From Dipteronia dyeriana (lineage: Eukaryota > Streptophyta > Magnoliopsida > Sapindales > Sapindaceae): a stretch of DNA of 64,000 bases. The stretch covers positions 24,607,098-24,671,097 of the forward strand of contig CM065297.1 of assembly GCA_032871835.1 (NCBI GenBank), given 5' to 3'. Positions within the stretch are counted from its first letter, which is position 1. Each line of letters opens with the position of its first letter. The notes under the pieces were generated by a model. That model saw only the letters and a program-made list of their open reading frames with translations. It did no database searches and was not told where the DNA came from. A program made the position numbers and the translations under genes. Positions 11,410-23,309 of the stretch are shown here, in pieces.

Positions 11410-12544
11410 TATATATATCCTTATTTTTATCCTATACAAACATTTATATATGTGCACACAGTAATTTACATCCAATGCAATCTCTTGTGCTATAATTTAT
11501 ATATATCTCTTAATTATCCTTTTCAAACATATCTAATTTATTAAAAGTGATAATAAATATTTTAAATTTAAACTTAAATTCAAATACTTAGATAAATGAT
11601 TTAGTAAAATAAAATAATCCCATTATTTTATCTTCACTTAAATCCATATATCAACTAATACCCTCCAATTAATAGTTAATTAATAATTCAACTATTAAAA
11701 TTCATTAATTAAATTATCTCATTATTAAATTAATTCTCGAATATATACATGTCACTTTTGTAACACAATTATTTGGACAATCCAATCAATTAACCGTGAC
11801 CCTTGTTACCTAAATCGATCTGGCTAGCAAGAGGGCCTAATGGACCCACAATATTTTGAGCTCCAATAATCCTCAGAATCATTAACTAAACTCTTTAATT
11901 AATATTCCTTGATTATTAACTTCGGTGTTATTCCACTAAAACCCAAAGCTGCACTCTCTTAACTGCAGACGCTTTTACACAGACCGATACAATTCATTGT
12001 CCATCGATATAGCTATTACACATGGTGTGATTCTCCACAGTAATTCATAATTAGAGCTGGGTCATAATGTCCGTTATACTCCTCTAATTACATATATCCT
12101 TTAAGATCACCCATATATAGCCAACATTAGTTGATATATATGAATCTCATCGGTAAACGGATCTTGGTGAGAGATTTATATATATCATGACCCAGTCTTA
12201 TATGATCACATCATACAAAGTGCCTCTATTCCCATATCTCATATGAATGATTCAGGATAGAATCATCATACATTACAGAATATACCGCAGCTATAGATTA
12301 ACCACAAATAAAGTACCCAGCTTTATTTGCTATCTATGGACTATTTACATTGCACGTCTCTTAATGTATCCATCTGTATATGACACTCATATACACAGTT
12401 CGAGATTACATCCGGCAATCTTGAATGTTAAATATATGCACAAGTTATAAAATAAACAACACAACATGAATGAATTGAAATTTTCCTTTTATTTATTTCA
12501 TAAATCCATTTACAAATTTCATCTTTAGGGCATAAACCCTAACA

Positions 12545-12935
12545 CCATCCTGGTGAGGTGGCACTTGACCGATGGCAATAGCGAGGTACCTCAGGGTACC
12601 ATTCCTGTAGCGAGGTGCTTGGTCGATCTCGTTGGAGCTTTGCGATATTCTAAGAGCTTTACGAGCTTATTTCTTCCTACTAGAAAGGTAGGATATGTAC
12701 CTCGACAGGATAAAGGAATAGTGTCGAGGTACTTGGGTACCAATTGGTCCGTGAAGGTGTAGGAGCTTCGTCTTGTTCCTACTACGATGTCGAGGCTCAT
12801 AGTTTGTTTTAGACTTAGTACTTCAGGGTAACCTATTGTGTCCGGTACCTATCTTGTGTGTGGAGATACATTCTAGCCGACGCTACCTAGGTGAAAATGT
12901 TCCCTTTGACCCCTTGCTAAGAATGATTGTTAACA
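12545..12935 (-). repeat. G1 3' LTR, truncated by C1
   Basis: Matches 22606-23008 (for example ttggtccgtgaaggtgta and gctacctaggtgaaaa) and ends tgttaaca. Only about 390 of about 1,130 bp remain. Confidence 0.85.
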
Positions 12936-12950
12936 TAAGTCCCCTCTAAC
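12936..12950 (-). other. G1 polypurine tract
   Basis: On - GTTAGAGGGGACTTA directly precedes the LTR start TGTTAACA. Confidence 0.7.
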
Positions 12951-13308
12951 TTGAATGCCGATGATTACTTTGGGGTTGGAGTCAAAATTCCTATTTTGTT
13001 TGAGTAATTTTCTGTTTTGGGCGATCTCCCCTTTAAATGCAATGGCCATGTGTCAAGCGAGGGGAAAACTTCCCATTTGAAAAATGGGATGTTTTTTGGC
13101 AGTTCACAATTATCGAGGCAAAAATCTCGCTTCTATCACCAGTTACTATTCCATTACGTCTATTTAAACCTTGACCCTCCTTCGTCTTCTCTACACTTTC
13201 ATAATTCTTTCACACCTTCAAATTTCAAAAAATCCTTAATCTTTCTATCCTTTTCGTTTCTATTTAGCTTTTTCCTCCCAACTCTCAGACCTCGAATCCG
13301 TTGTTACC
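12951..13308. other. Non-coding leader of the G1 antisense gene
   Basis: Lies between the polypurine tract and the antisense-gene ATG at 13309. T- and C-rich from 13190 to 13285, as in a plant 5' leader. No gene seen. Confidence 0.5.
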
Positions 13309-13592
13309 ATGGTGAACTCTGATATTCACAGTATCGAAAGATTATTGGAGGGTGACTTTCCGAGTATCGCTGGTAGAAAATGAGCTCAGGAAAAAAATAG
13401 CAGAGAAAGTGATGTCTCTTATCTGTAACAACACCGTCGTTCCGGTCTAAATTTTTCCATTGGGCTAGCTTTTCAAACAACCCAGATGTCCCACTCGAGA
13501 CAATCGAACGAGATTCTAAAGAGGAATCAGATGAGGTCTAAGTTGTAGAAGGTCGGGTCGAGGCCATCGCGGTCATAGTATGAAGGGTACTC

Positions 13593-13617
13593 ATCCCCCC
13601 CCCCCCCCCCCCCCCCC
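13593..13617. repeat. Poly-C tract
   Basis: An uninterrupted run of about 25 C inside the antisense gene, absent from the G2 copy. The length may be partly a sequencing artefact. Confidence 0.8.
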
Positions 13618-14325
13618 GTGCATAATTTTAGAATCATCCTTGATTCCACCACTACCGTTGAATCAATCAATCGTTTGAGGAAGCGATTCGACATTCTTGA
13701 TAGTATCACGATTACCATTCCCTATAGGAATTATGTTGTGTTCACTCCTCCGCCAGATGTGTTTCCTATCCACACCGCTGCTTTCGAAAGTGGGGTTAGG
13801 TTGACTCTTCATCCCTCTCTCTACAGGGCACTTCATGCCCTACAGCTCGTCCCCTTTCAACTGACACCGGGTTCTGAAGGCACATGGTGGGTTTTCTCGT
13901 GCTATGGAAGGAGCAATGAGAGAAAGAGGGTATTGACCGGGAACCAGTACAGAACGAGTTTTGGTTTCTTTTCCAGGTTACTACTAATTCCCTCTGGTCC
14001 GAAGGGGTAGTTTTATCTCTGGGCAAAATACAGCATGAACTTTATAGTCCCTGGCACCACCAAGAAAGATAATCCTTGGAAGGAAGAATGGGTAGTGATA
14101 AGTGAAGACTGGGGGAGCTCGGTCATCATCGAAGGCACTGAATATTAAGTTCCCACCTGTTCAATGGCAAGCCAACTTGGGGAAAGGTTTCCCTCGTGGA
14201 TGAGTCTAGGGCAATTCTGGAGGCGATCATCGAGCGTAACTTCATCAACGTGAAGTATCCCACCTCAGATGCTTATGATCCTAGCCGGGTGAAACGGTAC
14301 GAGCGTGTTTCCACTACTTCTCTAG

Positions 14326-14407
14326 GTATGTTGAATCTTTCTACTTTTGTTGACTCGGATTTCCTGCTTGTCACTTGTTAATTCTAATTCTCTATTGATT
14401 TGTGTAG
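14326..14407 (+). other. Predicted intron 1 of the G1 antisense gene
   Basis: TCTAG|GTATG to TTGTGTAG|TTTC, 82 bp. The same intron in G2 (32609-32528) is also 82 bp. Confidence 0.65.
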
Positions 14408-14933
14408 TTTCAATTGTTCCACTAGCCAAGCCCTTTAAATGACTCATTCTTTGTTTGGTTTCCTTACCGTTCTAACTGCTTGGTCTCCTGCACCTCCTAT
14501 CGCAGTGAGGTGCATACCGTTGGGATTCCCAAGGCACCTCTAACCTCTTGACCCATGTCTCAGACGGATGTCTTCGCATCCCAGCTAACCAAGGGGAGAG
14601 GTCAGGGTCTGGCTGCTCCTGGTGCTACCACTACCACTACCACTACCACTGCTGCCAGCTTCATTGCTGTCACCTCCATTTCTACTATTTCTATTACTAT
14701 TCCACCCTCTCTGGCTGCTTTGGTACCTCCCCGGGCAGTGTGGGGGTCTTGAAACCACTGATGCCACCACGTCGACTACTCCTCGTGAGTGTGCTAGACC
14801 CCAACCTAGAGTTACTGGTCAGGACGAGGTCTTAGACCGGTTCATCCTCTTCTACCCTGGTGAGGCGTTAGCTCCAATGACCTCACTGTCTTCTGAAGTT
14901 CTGCTCACTAAGGGTTCTACCCTTATTGATAAG

Positions 14934-15059
14934 GTAAGCGGGGAAACACATCCCATTTCATTATCGTTCTGGTTTTTACATCATTGGTACTTAGGCGTTG
15001 GCTAACTTGGTTGTTGTGATTTGTGGACTTTCAAGTATAATGTTATTATGATTCATCAG
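14934..15059 (+). other. Predicted intron 2 of the G1 antisense gene
   Basis: AAG|GTAAGCGGG to TTCATCAG|ATGACTTC, 126 bp. The G2 counterpart (31979-31854) is also 126 bp and has the same ends. Confidence 0.65.
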
Positions 15060-15237
15060 ATGACTTCATTGAGGAGTCATGCTGAAAAGGCTGAGTCTGA
15101 TGTTGAGGTAGCTAAAGGGGAGGTTGCTCACACTCAGGGTGCGGTGTAGGCGTTAAAACTTAACCTGAAGGATAAAAGATAAGACCTAGAGAGGTTGAAA
15201 CGTGCTCTTGATCAAGAGACCCTCAGGTACGTGTAGC

Positions 15238-15960
15238 AAACTTAACCTGAAGGATAAAAGATATGGTAGCTAGACTTTTGGTGAACGTACGTGTAGCAAA
15301 TATTTGGGTATCTAGAGACTTCTGTTTGCCACGGTGCCTTAGGACACAGACAATGACTTGGCTAGAGTGCTTACTGGCACTGCTCCAAGTCCCCGATGTA
15401 TGCCTGGTTCAAATGGATCCCGATAAAATAATTTGAAAAAAAGGTGAGGAGATCAACAAGGGTAGATAAGTAATTGGTACCAGGTTATCGAGGTGATACT
15501 CATGAGATTTTCTGTCATATTGATTTTCCTTTCTGAGAGAATTGGGGTACCGGGTATCCTAACTTTAGTACTTTCGGTACTTTAGATAAAATACCGGTCG
15601 AATTAATCTAGGTACCTTTCATCTCTGTTCCAGGGAGACACGATACCATGGCGATCTTAATCTAGCAGGCAGCTATACATTTATGTCTAGACCCTTCTTG
15701 GAGGTGGTAGCCCAACCAAGGCATCAGGATTGTCAGTCGGTTATCCTGGTTTCGTGATCTGGCTGGCAACTATGCACTTTTGCGTAGAACCCTCTCAGTG
15801 CGGGGTTATGCCCGGCCAAGGCATCGGAGATGGCGAGGGGGCTTCCCTGACCAATCACTGGCGATCATGGCGAATTCCCGTTGGTGGAAATAGCAATAGA
15901 ATAGAGACAGAGAATCAAAATAGAAACTTTATTGATGATCAACTGAAATTATAATTTATT
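15238..15960. repeat. G1 spacer between pol and antisense gene, with tandem units
   Basis: Non-coding. At about 15660-15835 there are two units of about 100 bp containing the words aaccaaggcatc and gccaaggcatc; these are the reverse complement of the units at 29876-30145 in G2. The words gtacgtgtagcaaa (15227 and 15288) and acttaacctgaaggat (about 15160 and 15240) are also repeated. Confidence 0.6.
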
Positions 15961-16019
15961 CATGAACTACTGATGCTGATACCTAGATGGGCCCAATTAG
16001 CACGGAGTCCCCCTACCCC

Positions 16020-19000
16020 TAACCTCTTTAGTTGATCAGCGTTCCATGTATGGTCTATGGGTCATCAATCCATGTCTTTGAGCTTGTAAGCCCCACTCCG
16101 GACCACTACCTTTACCAAGTAAAGGCCTTCCCAGTTTAGTCATAGGAACTAATCTGACTTGACCCTTCTAAGTCACCTTCCGGAGTACTTAGTCCCCTTC
16201 TTTGAAACTTCGGGTCTTTACCGTTTTGTTAAAGTACCTCACAATTCGGCTTTGGTAAATTGTTACTATTTCTGCCGCTTTGTCTTGCTTTTCCTCCATG
16301 ATGTCCAGTTTAGCCCTGAGCTTGGCCTCGTTATTTTTTGGCTCGAAGTGTTGCACCCAGAACGAGGTCAACTTATGCTCGATACGTAAGACCATCTCTA
16401 CTCCAAATGTTAAGAAGTAGGCGTTTCTCCGGTCACCATTCTTCTAGTGGTCGAGTAGGCCCAAAGTACCTTGGGAAACTCTTCTGCCCACTTGCCCTTT
16501 TTCTGTTGGAGTTCTTCTTTAAGAGCTTCTAAATTGTCTTATTGGTGGCCTCTACCGGAGCGTTGGTTTTAGGGTGAGCTATCGAGGCAAAGCAGAGGTC
16601 GATTCCCAAGTCTTTACAGAAATCCCTGAATCGAGCATTATAAAACTGCTTATCGAGGTCGGTGATGATGATGATTAGGGTACTGAACCTGCACATCACG
16701 TCAATGTTGATAAACCTGGTGGTGTTTTCTTCCATGATCTGGGATAATGGTCCTACTTCCATCTACCGAGTGAGGTAATCAATTGCAGCAATAACGTGCT
16801 TAGCTTGACCTGGAGTGGTAGGGAGGGGCCTGATCAAATTGACTCCTCAGATAGCGAAGGGGTATGGTGAACTGATCGAAGATAGGCGTTCCGGAGGTAA
16901 ATAGTTCAAGCTCGAGGTTCTTTTGCATGTTCCACATGACAGAACAAATGCTCTTACATACTAGTGTATGGTCTGCCAATACTAACCCATTCGGAGCACT
17001 TGGTATGCTAATGCTTCTCCCCTAATATAGTTCCTGCATTCACCTAAGTAGATTTCTCTCAGTGCCTGAACAACATCGTCTTGATGCAAACACCGGAGTA
17101 GAGGAAGGGAATTTCCCCTACGGTATAGATACCCGTCATTCAGGTAGTATCGGACTGAGGTCCTCCTGAGCTTTCGAGTTTGCTCCGGATCCTCTAGAAG
17201 CTTTTCTTCTTGGAGATAGGCAATTATTGGGTCCATCCAACAGGGGAGGCGATCATTGCCTGGTGTTATATTGGATTGAGAGATCACTTGGAGAAGTACT
17301 CATTTGGTCAGAGTTTGTCCGCCGTTGGCAGCTATCTTGGCGAGGGTATCTGCTCGATGGTTCTTATACCGAGGGATCTGTTCAATCTTGAACCCTCTAA
17401 ATCGGGCTTTAAGCTATTGGACTAACTTAAGGTAAGTTATCATGTTATCACCTTTTGCCTGGTACAAACTGGTGACCTGGTTAACGACGAGTTGAGAATT
17501 GCTTTTGACATGTAAGTAGTTAGCCCCGAGCTCGATGACTATCCATATTCCTGCTAAGAGGGCTTCATACTCCGCTTCATTGTTGGTAGCCTTGAACTCG
17601 AACCTGAAGCTGTGGTAGCATTATGCTTTTCTTAGGTCTGTCAAGACGATGTCAGCATCTTCCCATGCTTGTTCGGATACTCCATCAGTGTAGAGCATCC
17701 AAGGATTACAATCGGTCGGTAAGTCACCAATTTTCTGATCCTCCTAAGGAACCGGTTCCAAGTCTATTGAAGCATCAGGATTGAGAGGAGTTGAGAATTC
17801 AGCCATGAAGTCTGCTAGCACCTGAGCTTTGATGGTCGTCCTTGTCCTGTATTTTATGTTAAACTGGGAGAGTTCAAGGACCAAAAGAACTAATCTTCCT
17901 AACACATCTGGCCCCTTTAAAAACTGTCGGAGTTGTTGATCCTTCACAATGGTGACTACATGAGCATGGAAGTAAGGGCAGAGCTTCCTTGTTGAGGTCA
18001 CTAAGGCGAGGGTGAGTTTCTCTAAGAGGATGTAGTTCATTTCAGGCTTGGTTAACATATAGCCTATGTAGTAAATAGGTCGCTGAACCCCGTCTCCACA
18101 CTCTTTGACTAAAAACCCACTATTAGTCATTTCAGATATAGCTAGGTAAATCTGTAGCTCCTCTTCGAGAATTGGCTTGACCATCGGCTGTGGGCTGGCT
18201 GGATGGCTGGCTAAATAATTCTTCAAATCTTGGAAGGCCTGCTCGATGTCCTAGACCCATTTCATATTCATTCCTTGTTTGATCATCTTAAAGAAAGGAA
18301 GGCACTTGTCGGTCGACCGTAAACTAAAATGGTTTATCACTGCCACTCGCCCAATTAACAGTTGTACTTGTTTGAGTGAGGTAGAAGATTCCATGTCCAG
18401 GATAGCTTGGATCTTCTCTGGGTTAGCCTTTATAACTCTCTCATGAATCATAAGCTCAAGAAACTTTCCTTTGGTTACCCCGAATGCACATTTGACAGGG
18501 TTCAACTGCATATGGTTCTTTCTTACAATTTGGAAGTTTTAGAGAAGATGGTTATGATGCTCCTATATTACCTAGGACTTGGTGATCATGTCATCGATGT
18601 ACACCTTCATCGTCCTTCCTATCTTGGGCTTGAACAAACGATTAACCAGACACTAATATGTGGCACCTGTAATTTTTAGACCGAACGGCATCACCTTATA
18701 GTAGTAGAGGCCTTGCCCGGTGATGAAGTTAGTTTTATCCTGGTCAGTGGGGTGTATCATAAAATGCATCCATAAAGCTCATGACCTTGTTGCCTACAGT
18801 GGAGTCTATTAGTTGATCGATTTTGGGAAGGGGGAAACTATCATTTGAGTAGACATAATTGAGATCGGTGTAGTCAATGTGCATGTGCCATTTCCCGTTA
18901 GCTTTGGTAACCATAACTATATTCACGATCCAATCAGGGTATCGATATTCCCTGATGAATCTAGCATTTATCAACTTCTCGACCTCTTCCTGTATGTTAG

Positions 19001-20120
19001 CATTTCTTTCTTTGTTGAAGTGTCACATCTTCTACTTGAAGGGCTTGAAACTAGGGTCGACTGCCAACTTATGAGTGGCCAAGGAGGTAGGGATAACCGG
19101 CATTTCATCGTGGCCCCAGACGAATATGTCAATGTATTTTTGGAGGAGCTTGATCAGGCTTTCTTTTACTCCCGGCTCCAAAGTTACCCCAGCCTTGACT
19201 ACCTTGGAAAGGTCATTTTCTTTGATTAGAATTTCTTCTAACTCATCGACGGGGTGGTCATTGCCCACCCCCTATCTTTTTCTACTTCATCCTCAACTTG
19301 AACGTTGTCCTCCAGATATTCTACGAGCTCTTTTGCATCTCCTAGGACCTTGGAACCCATCATTGGCGATTCTTGTCCCTGCACCACAGCTACTTGCACA
19401 TACTGCTTCGCTAATGTTATGGAATTGGTAGATACCGCGTAACACTTATGGGTGGCATGTTGATCTCCACGTGCCTCACCTACCTCGTTCCTCACTGGGA
19501 ACTTCAAGACATTATGGTAGATGGAAAGCACCCCCTTGAGCGCTGATAAAAAGAGCCCCCTTAAAATGGCATTGTAGGTCGACAGGGTATCAGCTACAAC
19601 GAAGTCTGTCATGATGTTTTGTTATTGGGGCGTAGTCTCAATGAAGACTGGTAGGATTTTCACTCCCATTGGTATAATTGAGTCCCCAGTGAATCCATAC
19701 AATGGGGTGATTCATCTGTTGTAACACCACCACTTCAAGTTGAGCTTTTCCAGAGTGTCTTTGAAAAGGATGTCCACGCTACTACCTAAGTCAATCAAGA
19801 TGCGGTAGACCAAGTAATTAGCGATCTGTACCATGATCACTATAGGGTCGTAGTGCAGTTGCACGGTGTTATACACATCTGCTTCAGTAAAAATGATATG
19901 AGCTGATTGGGAGGTTCCTGCCAAGCCTTGATCTACTTTAAAGATAATATATGGCTCTTCAATTTGAGGGATCTTCCTTGCATGGTTCTTTCTAGAATAT
20001 TTAGAGGTACCAGCTAGGGCAGGTTCTCCACTAATGGTTTGTATGACCTGGATTTGCTGCATCTTATCTTTCTGTTCATCTATCCTCTTCTCTACATGAT
20101 CTCGGATCTCAACATGAACC
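16020..20120 (-). pseudogene. G1 pol: protease, RT, RNase H, second RNase H, integrase, broken
   Basis: On - : protease at 20062-19712 with ILIDLGSSVDILFKDTL (the usual DTGSS is DLGSS). RT follows: VDPSFKPFK (about 19040), HIDYTDLN (about 18880) and the catalytic VYIDDMITKS (about 18590). RNase H is at 18226-17744 (GVQRPIYYIGYMLTKPEMNY). A second RNase H is at about 17700-17310 (LYTDGVSE, NNEAEYEALLAGI, SNSQLVVNQV), a Tat-lineage mark. Integrase: zinc-binding N-terminal part at 17287-16982, core with ITDLDKQFYNARFRDF at 16762-16529, C-terminal part to about 16020. The first core Asp seems changed, GVNLIRPLP replacing a D-containing motif. Many stops and frameshifts. Confidence 0.86.
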
Positions 20121-20159
20121 TCTTTGCCTGTGTGGATGCTATCTCAAACTTGCTGCAAG

Positions 20160-21804
20160 AACTCCACCAAGCAGTCACCCCCTAACTAGTGCTTCGATCT
20201 GGTTACGCAAACTAAAGCACTCTGAGGTGTTATGCCCCACGTCCTCAGGGAAGTCACAGTATTAATATCGATTCCTTTTGTCAACTGGTGCCTTCATGAG
20301 ACCTTACCTTCTTAGTAGCCTCTTATCTCGGATGAAAATGTAGATCTTCTCACGGGACGCATTTAGAGGAGTATAATGGTCATATTTCCTCTCATCCCAG
20401 GCTAGCTGGATACCGGTCCTGCTGAGGTTGGTAAGTTGGAGGTCGGTATGTGGGCCGATTGAGGGGGTCTGTTTTTGTCCTTTTTTCTAGTGCAGGTTTG
20501 GGCGCCTGTTTCTTTTGGAGCTTAACTGTCCTCATGTCATCATGCTCAATCTTGACCTTGAGCTGGTCATCTATCTCTAATTGCTCGAAGGCCTTGTTGT
20601 AGGCTTTCTGGTACATCTGCGACGGACTCTTGGTGATGGACCAGAATAGTCTGTATGCTCACATGTTTCTGTAAAAGTTGGCTAGGGTCTCTTTCTTGAC
20701 AAAAACCCCCCATCTGGATCATCTCCTTGGGAGCTTTTCACCATGTTCTTGGATCAAATATTGCAAGTGGATCGGATATTTTGGACACAGCTTGGCTCGC
20801 AGGAACTGTGAGCAGATATCACTGGACAACTTAGTTAGGCTATCCACGCTACCTGTCGGTAGCTTCCTGAACCATGTCTTGCCATAGTCAGTCAACGTGG
20901 TCAGAAACATTCTACACATAGCCGCCCTGGTTGCATTCTGGACCTTCATCTACTGGACATAGCTCTTTAGATGGCTTAAGGAATCCTCAGTGCCAGAGAA
21001 CTTGTTAGCCGGCATTTTAAATTTTTGTAGGAGCTTTGCTTTCGTAATCCTTCAAGAGAATGGGGCATTCATCTCGCCCAAAAGGTTCTTACAGTTCTCA
21101 TTGAGTTTGCCTATCCTCCATTGCTCGATCTCCCTTTGTATCTGAGCTAGCTGATCCCGTAGGCGCTTATTCCCAACGTTCTTTGATTTGACCTTAGAGT
21201 CCTCATTGTCTGATCCCTCAGATGAAATAGGGAACTCGCTCTTATTATCCCCTTGAGGTGGATTTTCCCAGGTGTTTCTCCTACAACCACTGATGCCGGA
21301 TCGAGGCTTCCTTCTGGTGGTCACAGGCTGCTTTGGGTGGTTGGGCCTCGTTGGCGGGATTTCAACAGCTGATTTCACCTGTCATGGTTGGTAGCTGATT
21401 CACATACACATATCTAGGGGCATGGGCCCTAACCTATCTCGACATTAGGGCAGGGGCCCTAACCCATCACGGACCGGTACTAGTGGTAGAGGCCTCAACC
21501 CGTTGAAGGCGGTGGTCCTAACTCCCAGTCTGTTGGGATTCTCCTGAGCGCTAGGTCCGACCGGTTGAGGGGTAATTCCCTCTTTAACCAACCATTGATG
21601 AATGATTTCTACGAAAGTCATGGCCTATTTTTCAAGCATGGAGTGGCTTATCACCGGGGGAACCAGAGCTTACGCGGTATCGGTCAATGTTGGAATCGGA
21701 TTCTAGTGTCTCGACTTTTGTCCCTTCCTTCGAGCCTTCTGGGTGGAGGCTACAGATTGATGCCTAAATGCTTCGGGTTGCCCCTGAGAAGATCGAAGCT
21801 TCAT
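20160..21804 (-). pseudogene. G1 gag, broken
   Basis: Starts at ATG 21804 (MKLRSSQGQPEAFRHQ), 73 bases inside the LTR and preceded by TTTTTGTAG. The N-terminal part is acidic and Pro-rich, with a coiled stretch (LRDQLAQIQREIEQW, about 21165). The retrotransposon gag core (PF03732 type) is at 20949-20719 (VQNATRAAMCRMFLTTLTDY, SVDSLTKLSSDICSQFL) and continues at 20616-20392 (MYQKAYNKAFEQLEIDDQLK). A zinc-finger-like CDFPEDVGHNTSEC lies at about 20250. Several stops and shifts. Confidence 0.78.
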
Positions 21805-21852
21805 GATCCTACAAAAATGATAAGCACATGACTTTATAAAGGGTGTTGAGTT

Positions 21853-21876
21853 CTTCCCACAGACAGGGCCAAAAAG
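21853..21876 (-). other. G1 primer binding site
   Basis: On - the LTR end GGTTAACA is followed by CTTTTTGGCCCTGTCTGTGG. This is close to TGGCGCCGTCTGTGGGAA, the primer site common in Tat elements. Confidence 0.75.
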
Positions 21877-23008
21877 TGTTAACCGAAAATTCACTCTAAG
21901 TGAGGAATCTCCGCTAACACCCTCATGACCACAACATTGGTAGATTGTAGTTGGGTTAGGTACCTTCAGAACCGGTTTCACATGTAAAGATAGGTGAGAT
22001 GAATGAAGGAGTGATGGTGGACTAAGTAATATTCTTTTATTTAACAATGCAGTGAGTACAATGAAACAAATAATACAATAGTGTGAAACTCTCAATCTCT
22101 ATCTCTTTTGCTTAACTAACTGGAGGTGACAAACTCATATCTGTCGATAAGTGGACACAACTCTCAACAGTGGCAAAGCTTCTCCTTGATTGCGGTATCA
22201 AGCGATAACCCATAAGGTTTCTGGATTCGGATTTTTTCTCCTTTCCCTTACCGGCCGACAGTATCCCCATACTTATACACGAATGTTGCTAGGGTTTTTC
22301 CTTGGCGTACAAGCCGAAGATCACTGGACTGATCCTCTTTCCCTATTTGGTGGGATTTTTTGTTTAATGTGATTAACCCTGGAGAGTCGGCTGGCGGAGG
22401 ATATCTTAGCGTGAAGCGTGTTTGTTTCCTTTTTGATCTCTGTCATTGTCACGGTGCATACATGGAGCTTACTTACAGCTTGGGGAACAATTCAAACTCC
22501 TTTATTAGTGGTGTGATACCTAAAAGCATCAACCCGGTGATGTGGCAAGGTACCTTGGAGTACAAGTCTGCTGGTGAGGTATCCTGAGATACCATCCTGA
22601 GGAGGTATCTTGAGGTATCCTGAGGTACCATCTTGGTGACTTGGTGCTTGACCGATGGTGATGGCGAGGAACCTCGGGGTACCATTTCGGTAGTGAGGTG
22701 CTTGGCCGATCTCGTTGGAGCTTTATGATCTTCTAGGAGCTTCACATGCATCTTTTTTTCTACTAGAAAGGTAGGATATGTACTTCGACGGGATAAAGGG
22801 ACAGTTTAAAGGTACTTGGGTACCAGTTGGTCCGTGAAGGTGTAGAAGCTTCGTCTTGTTCTTACAACGACGTCGAGGCTCTCAGTTTGTTTTAGACCTA
22901 GTACTTCGGGGTAAACCATTGTGTCCGGTACCTATCCGGTGTGTGGAGATGCCTTCTGGCCGGTGCTACCTAGGTGAAAAATTTCTCTTTGGAGAATGGT
23001 TGTTAACA
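21877..23008 (-). repeat. G1 5' LTR, complete
   Basis: 1,132 bp, TGTTAACA..TGTTAACA-type ends (TG..CA). Homologous over its length to the G2 3' LTR (33986-35102) in inverted orientation. Small ORFs in it overlap the LTR, primer site and gag start and are not genes. Confidence 0.85.
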
Positions 23009-23236
23009 TATTTTGATTGATTCATATTACTGTATTATTCACCATTTCACTGTACTCATTGCATTGTTCAATAAGAATAATCTTACTTAGTCCACCATTT
23101 TTCCTTTATTCATTCAGCCCTTTTCACATACGTGTAACTGATACAGAAGGTACTTACTCTGACCGCGATCTACCAAGGTTGTGGTACTGAGGGTGTTAGC
23201 TAAAATTCCTCACCTAGAGTGAATTTTCGGTTAACA
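23009..23236 (+). repeat. G2 5' LTR, last 228 bp
   Basis: Matches 34880-35102, for example gtactcattgcattgttcaa and gaattttcggttaaca at the end. Cut on its left by the G1 LTR. Confidence 0.87.
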
Positions 23237-23241
23237 GATTT

Positions 23242-23259
23242 TGGCACCGTCTATGGGAA
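23242..23259 (+). other. G2 primer binding site
   Basis: TGGCACCGTCTATGGGA follows the LTR end by a few bases; near match to the Tat primer site TGGCGCCGTCTGTGGGAA. Confidence 0.8.
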
Positions 23260-23309
23260 AAAAATCCACACTCTTTATAAAGTCACGTGTTTATCATTTT
23301 TACAAGATC

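Larger units (their letters stand above)
4041..12544 (-). mobile_element. Ty1/copia retrotransposon C1 (minus strand), decayed
   Basis: Order on -: complete 5' LTR (12544-10750), tRNA-Met type primer site, long leader, gag, protease, integrase, reverse transcriptase, RNase H (the copia order with integrase before RT), polypurine tract, and a 3' LTR that is truncated near 4041. The right end is TG..CA correct and is followed by ccatc, but the matching left target copy is missing because the left LTR and its flank are deleted. All coding parts contain stops and frameshifts. Confidence 0.88.
10750..12544 (-). repeat. C1 5' LTR, complete
   Basis: TG..CA bounded, 1,795 bp. Compared with the left LTR it has lost about 275 bp at 12105; both deletion ends carry TTAAG in the intact copy. 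It contains a tandem 55-bp duplication and a long (TA)n palindrome, listed separately. Confidence 0.85.
13309..15237 (+). pseudogene. Antisense spliced gene of Tat element G1 (gypsy-type transposon domain), broken
   Basis: It runs opposite to G1 gag-pol. It starts at ATG 13309. The core at 13618-14010 reads SITITIPYRNYVVFTPPPDV, then PIHTAAFESGVRLTLHPSLY, which I recognise as the plant 'putative gypsy type transposon' domain (PF04195-like). Next come a Thr-rich stretch with SQTDVFASQLTKGRGQGLA and, in the last exon, a coiled coil (MTSLRSHAEKAESDVEVAKG). Introns 14326-14407 (82 bp) and 14934-15059 (126 bp) have GT..AG ends. Lesions: TGA at about 13380, a poly-C tract of about 25 at 13593-13617, and later stops. 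Its G2 counterpart is 33595-31287. The C-terminal part present in G2 is missing here. Function unknown. Confidence 0.72.
12545..23008 (-). mobile_element. Tat-lineage Ty3/gypsy retrotransposon G1 (minus strand)
   Basis: Order on -: 5' LTR 23008-21877, primer site, gag, protease, RT, RNase H, a second RNase H, integrase, a gene on the opposite strand (13309-15237), polypurine tract, and a 3' LTR cut at 12545 by C1. Integrase after RT places it in Ty3/gypsy. The second (archaeal-like) RNase H, the primer site and the extra antisense gene fit the Tat lineage (RIRE2/Retand/Grande type). All coding parts are broken. Confidence 0.88.

Noticed and set aside
11182..11475. Open frames coding Ile-Tyr repeats on both strands
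   Set aside because: They are translations of a (TA)n microsatellite inside the C1 LTR.
13593..13617. Poly-C run as a biological signal
   Set aside because: Long homopolymers are prone to sequencing and assembly error and the G2 copy lacks it.
21703..22095. 130-codon frame on - as a separate gene
   Set aside because: It spans the G1 LTR end, primer site and the gag start, so only its last part (from 21804) belongs to gag.
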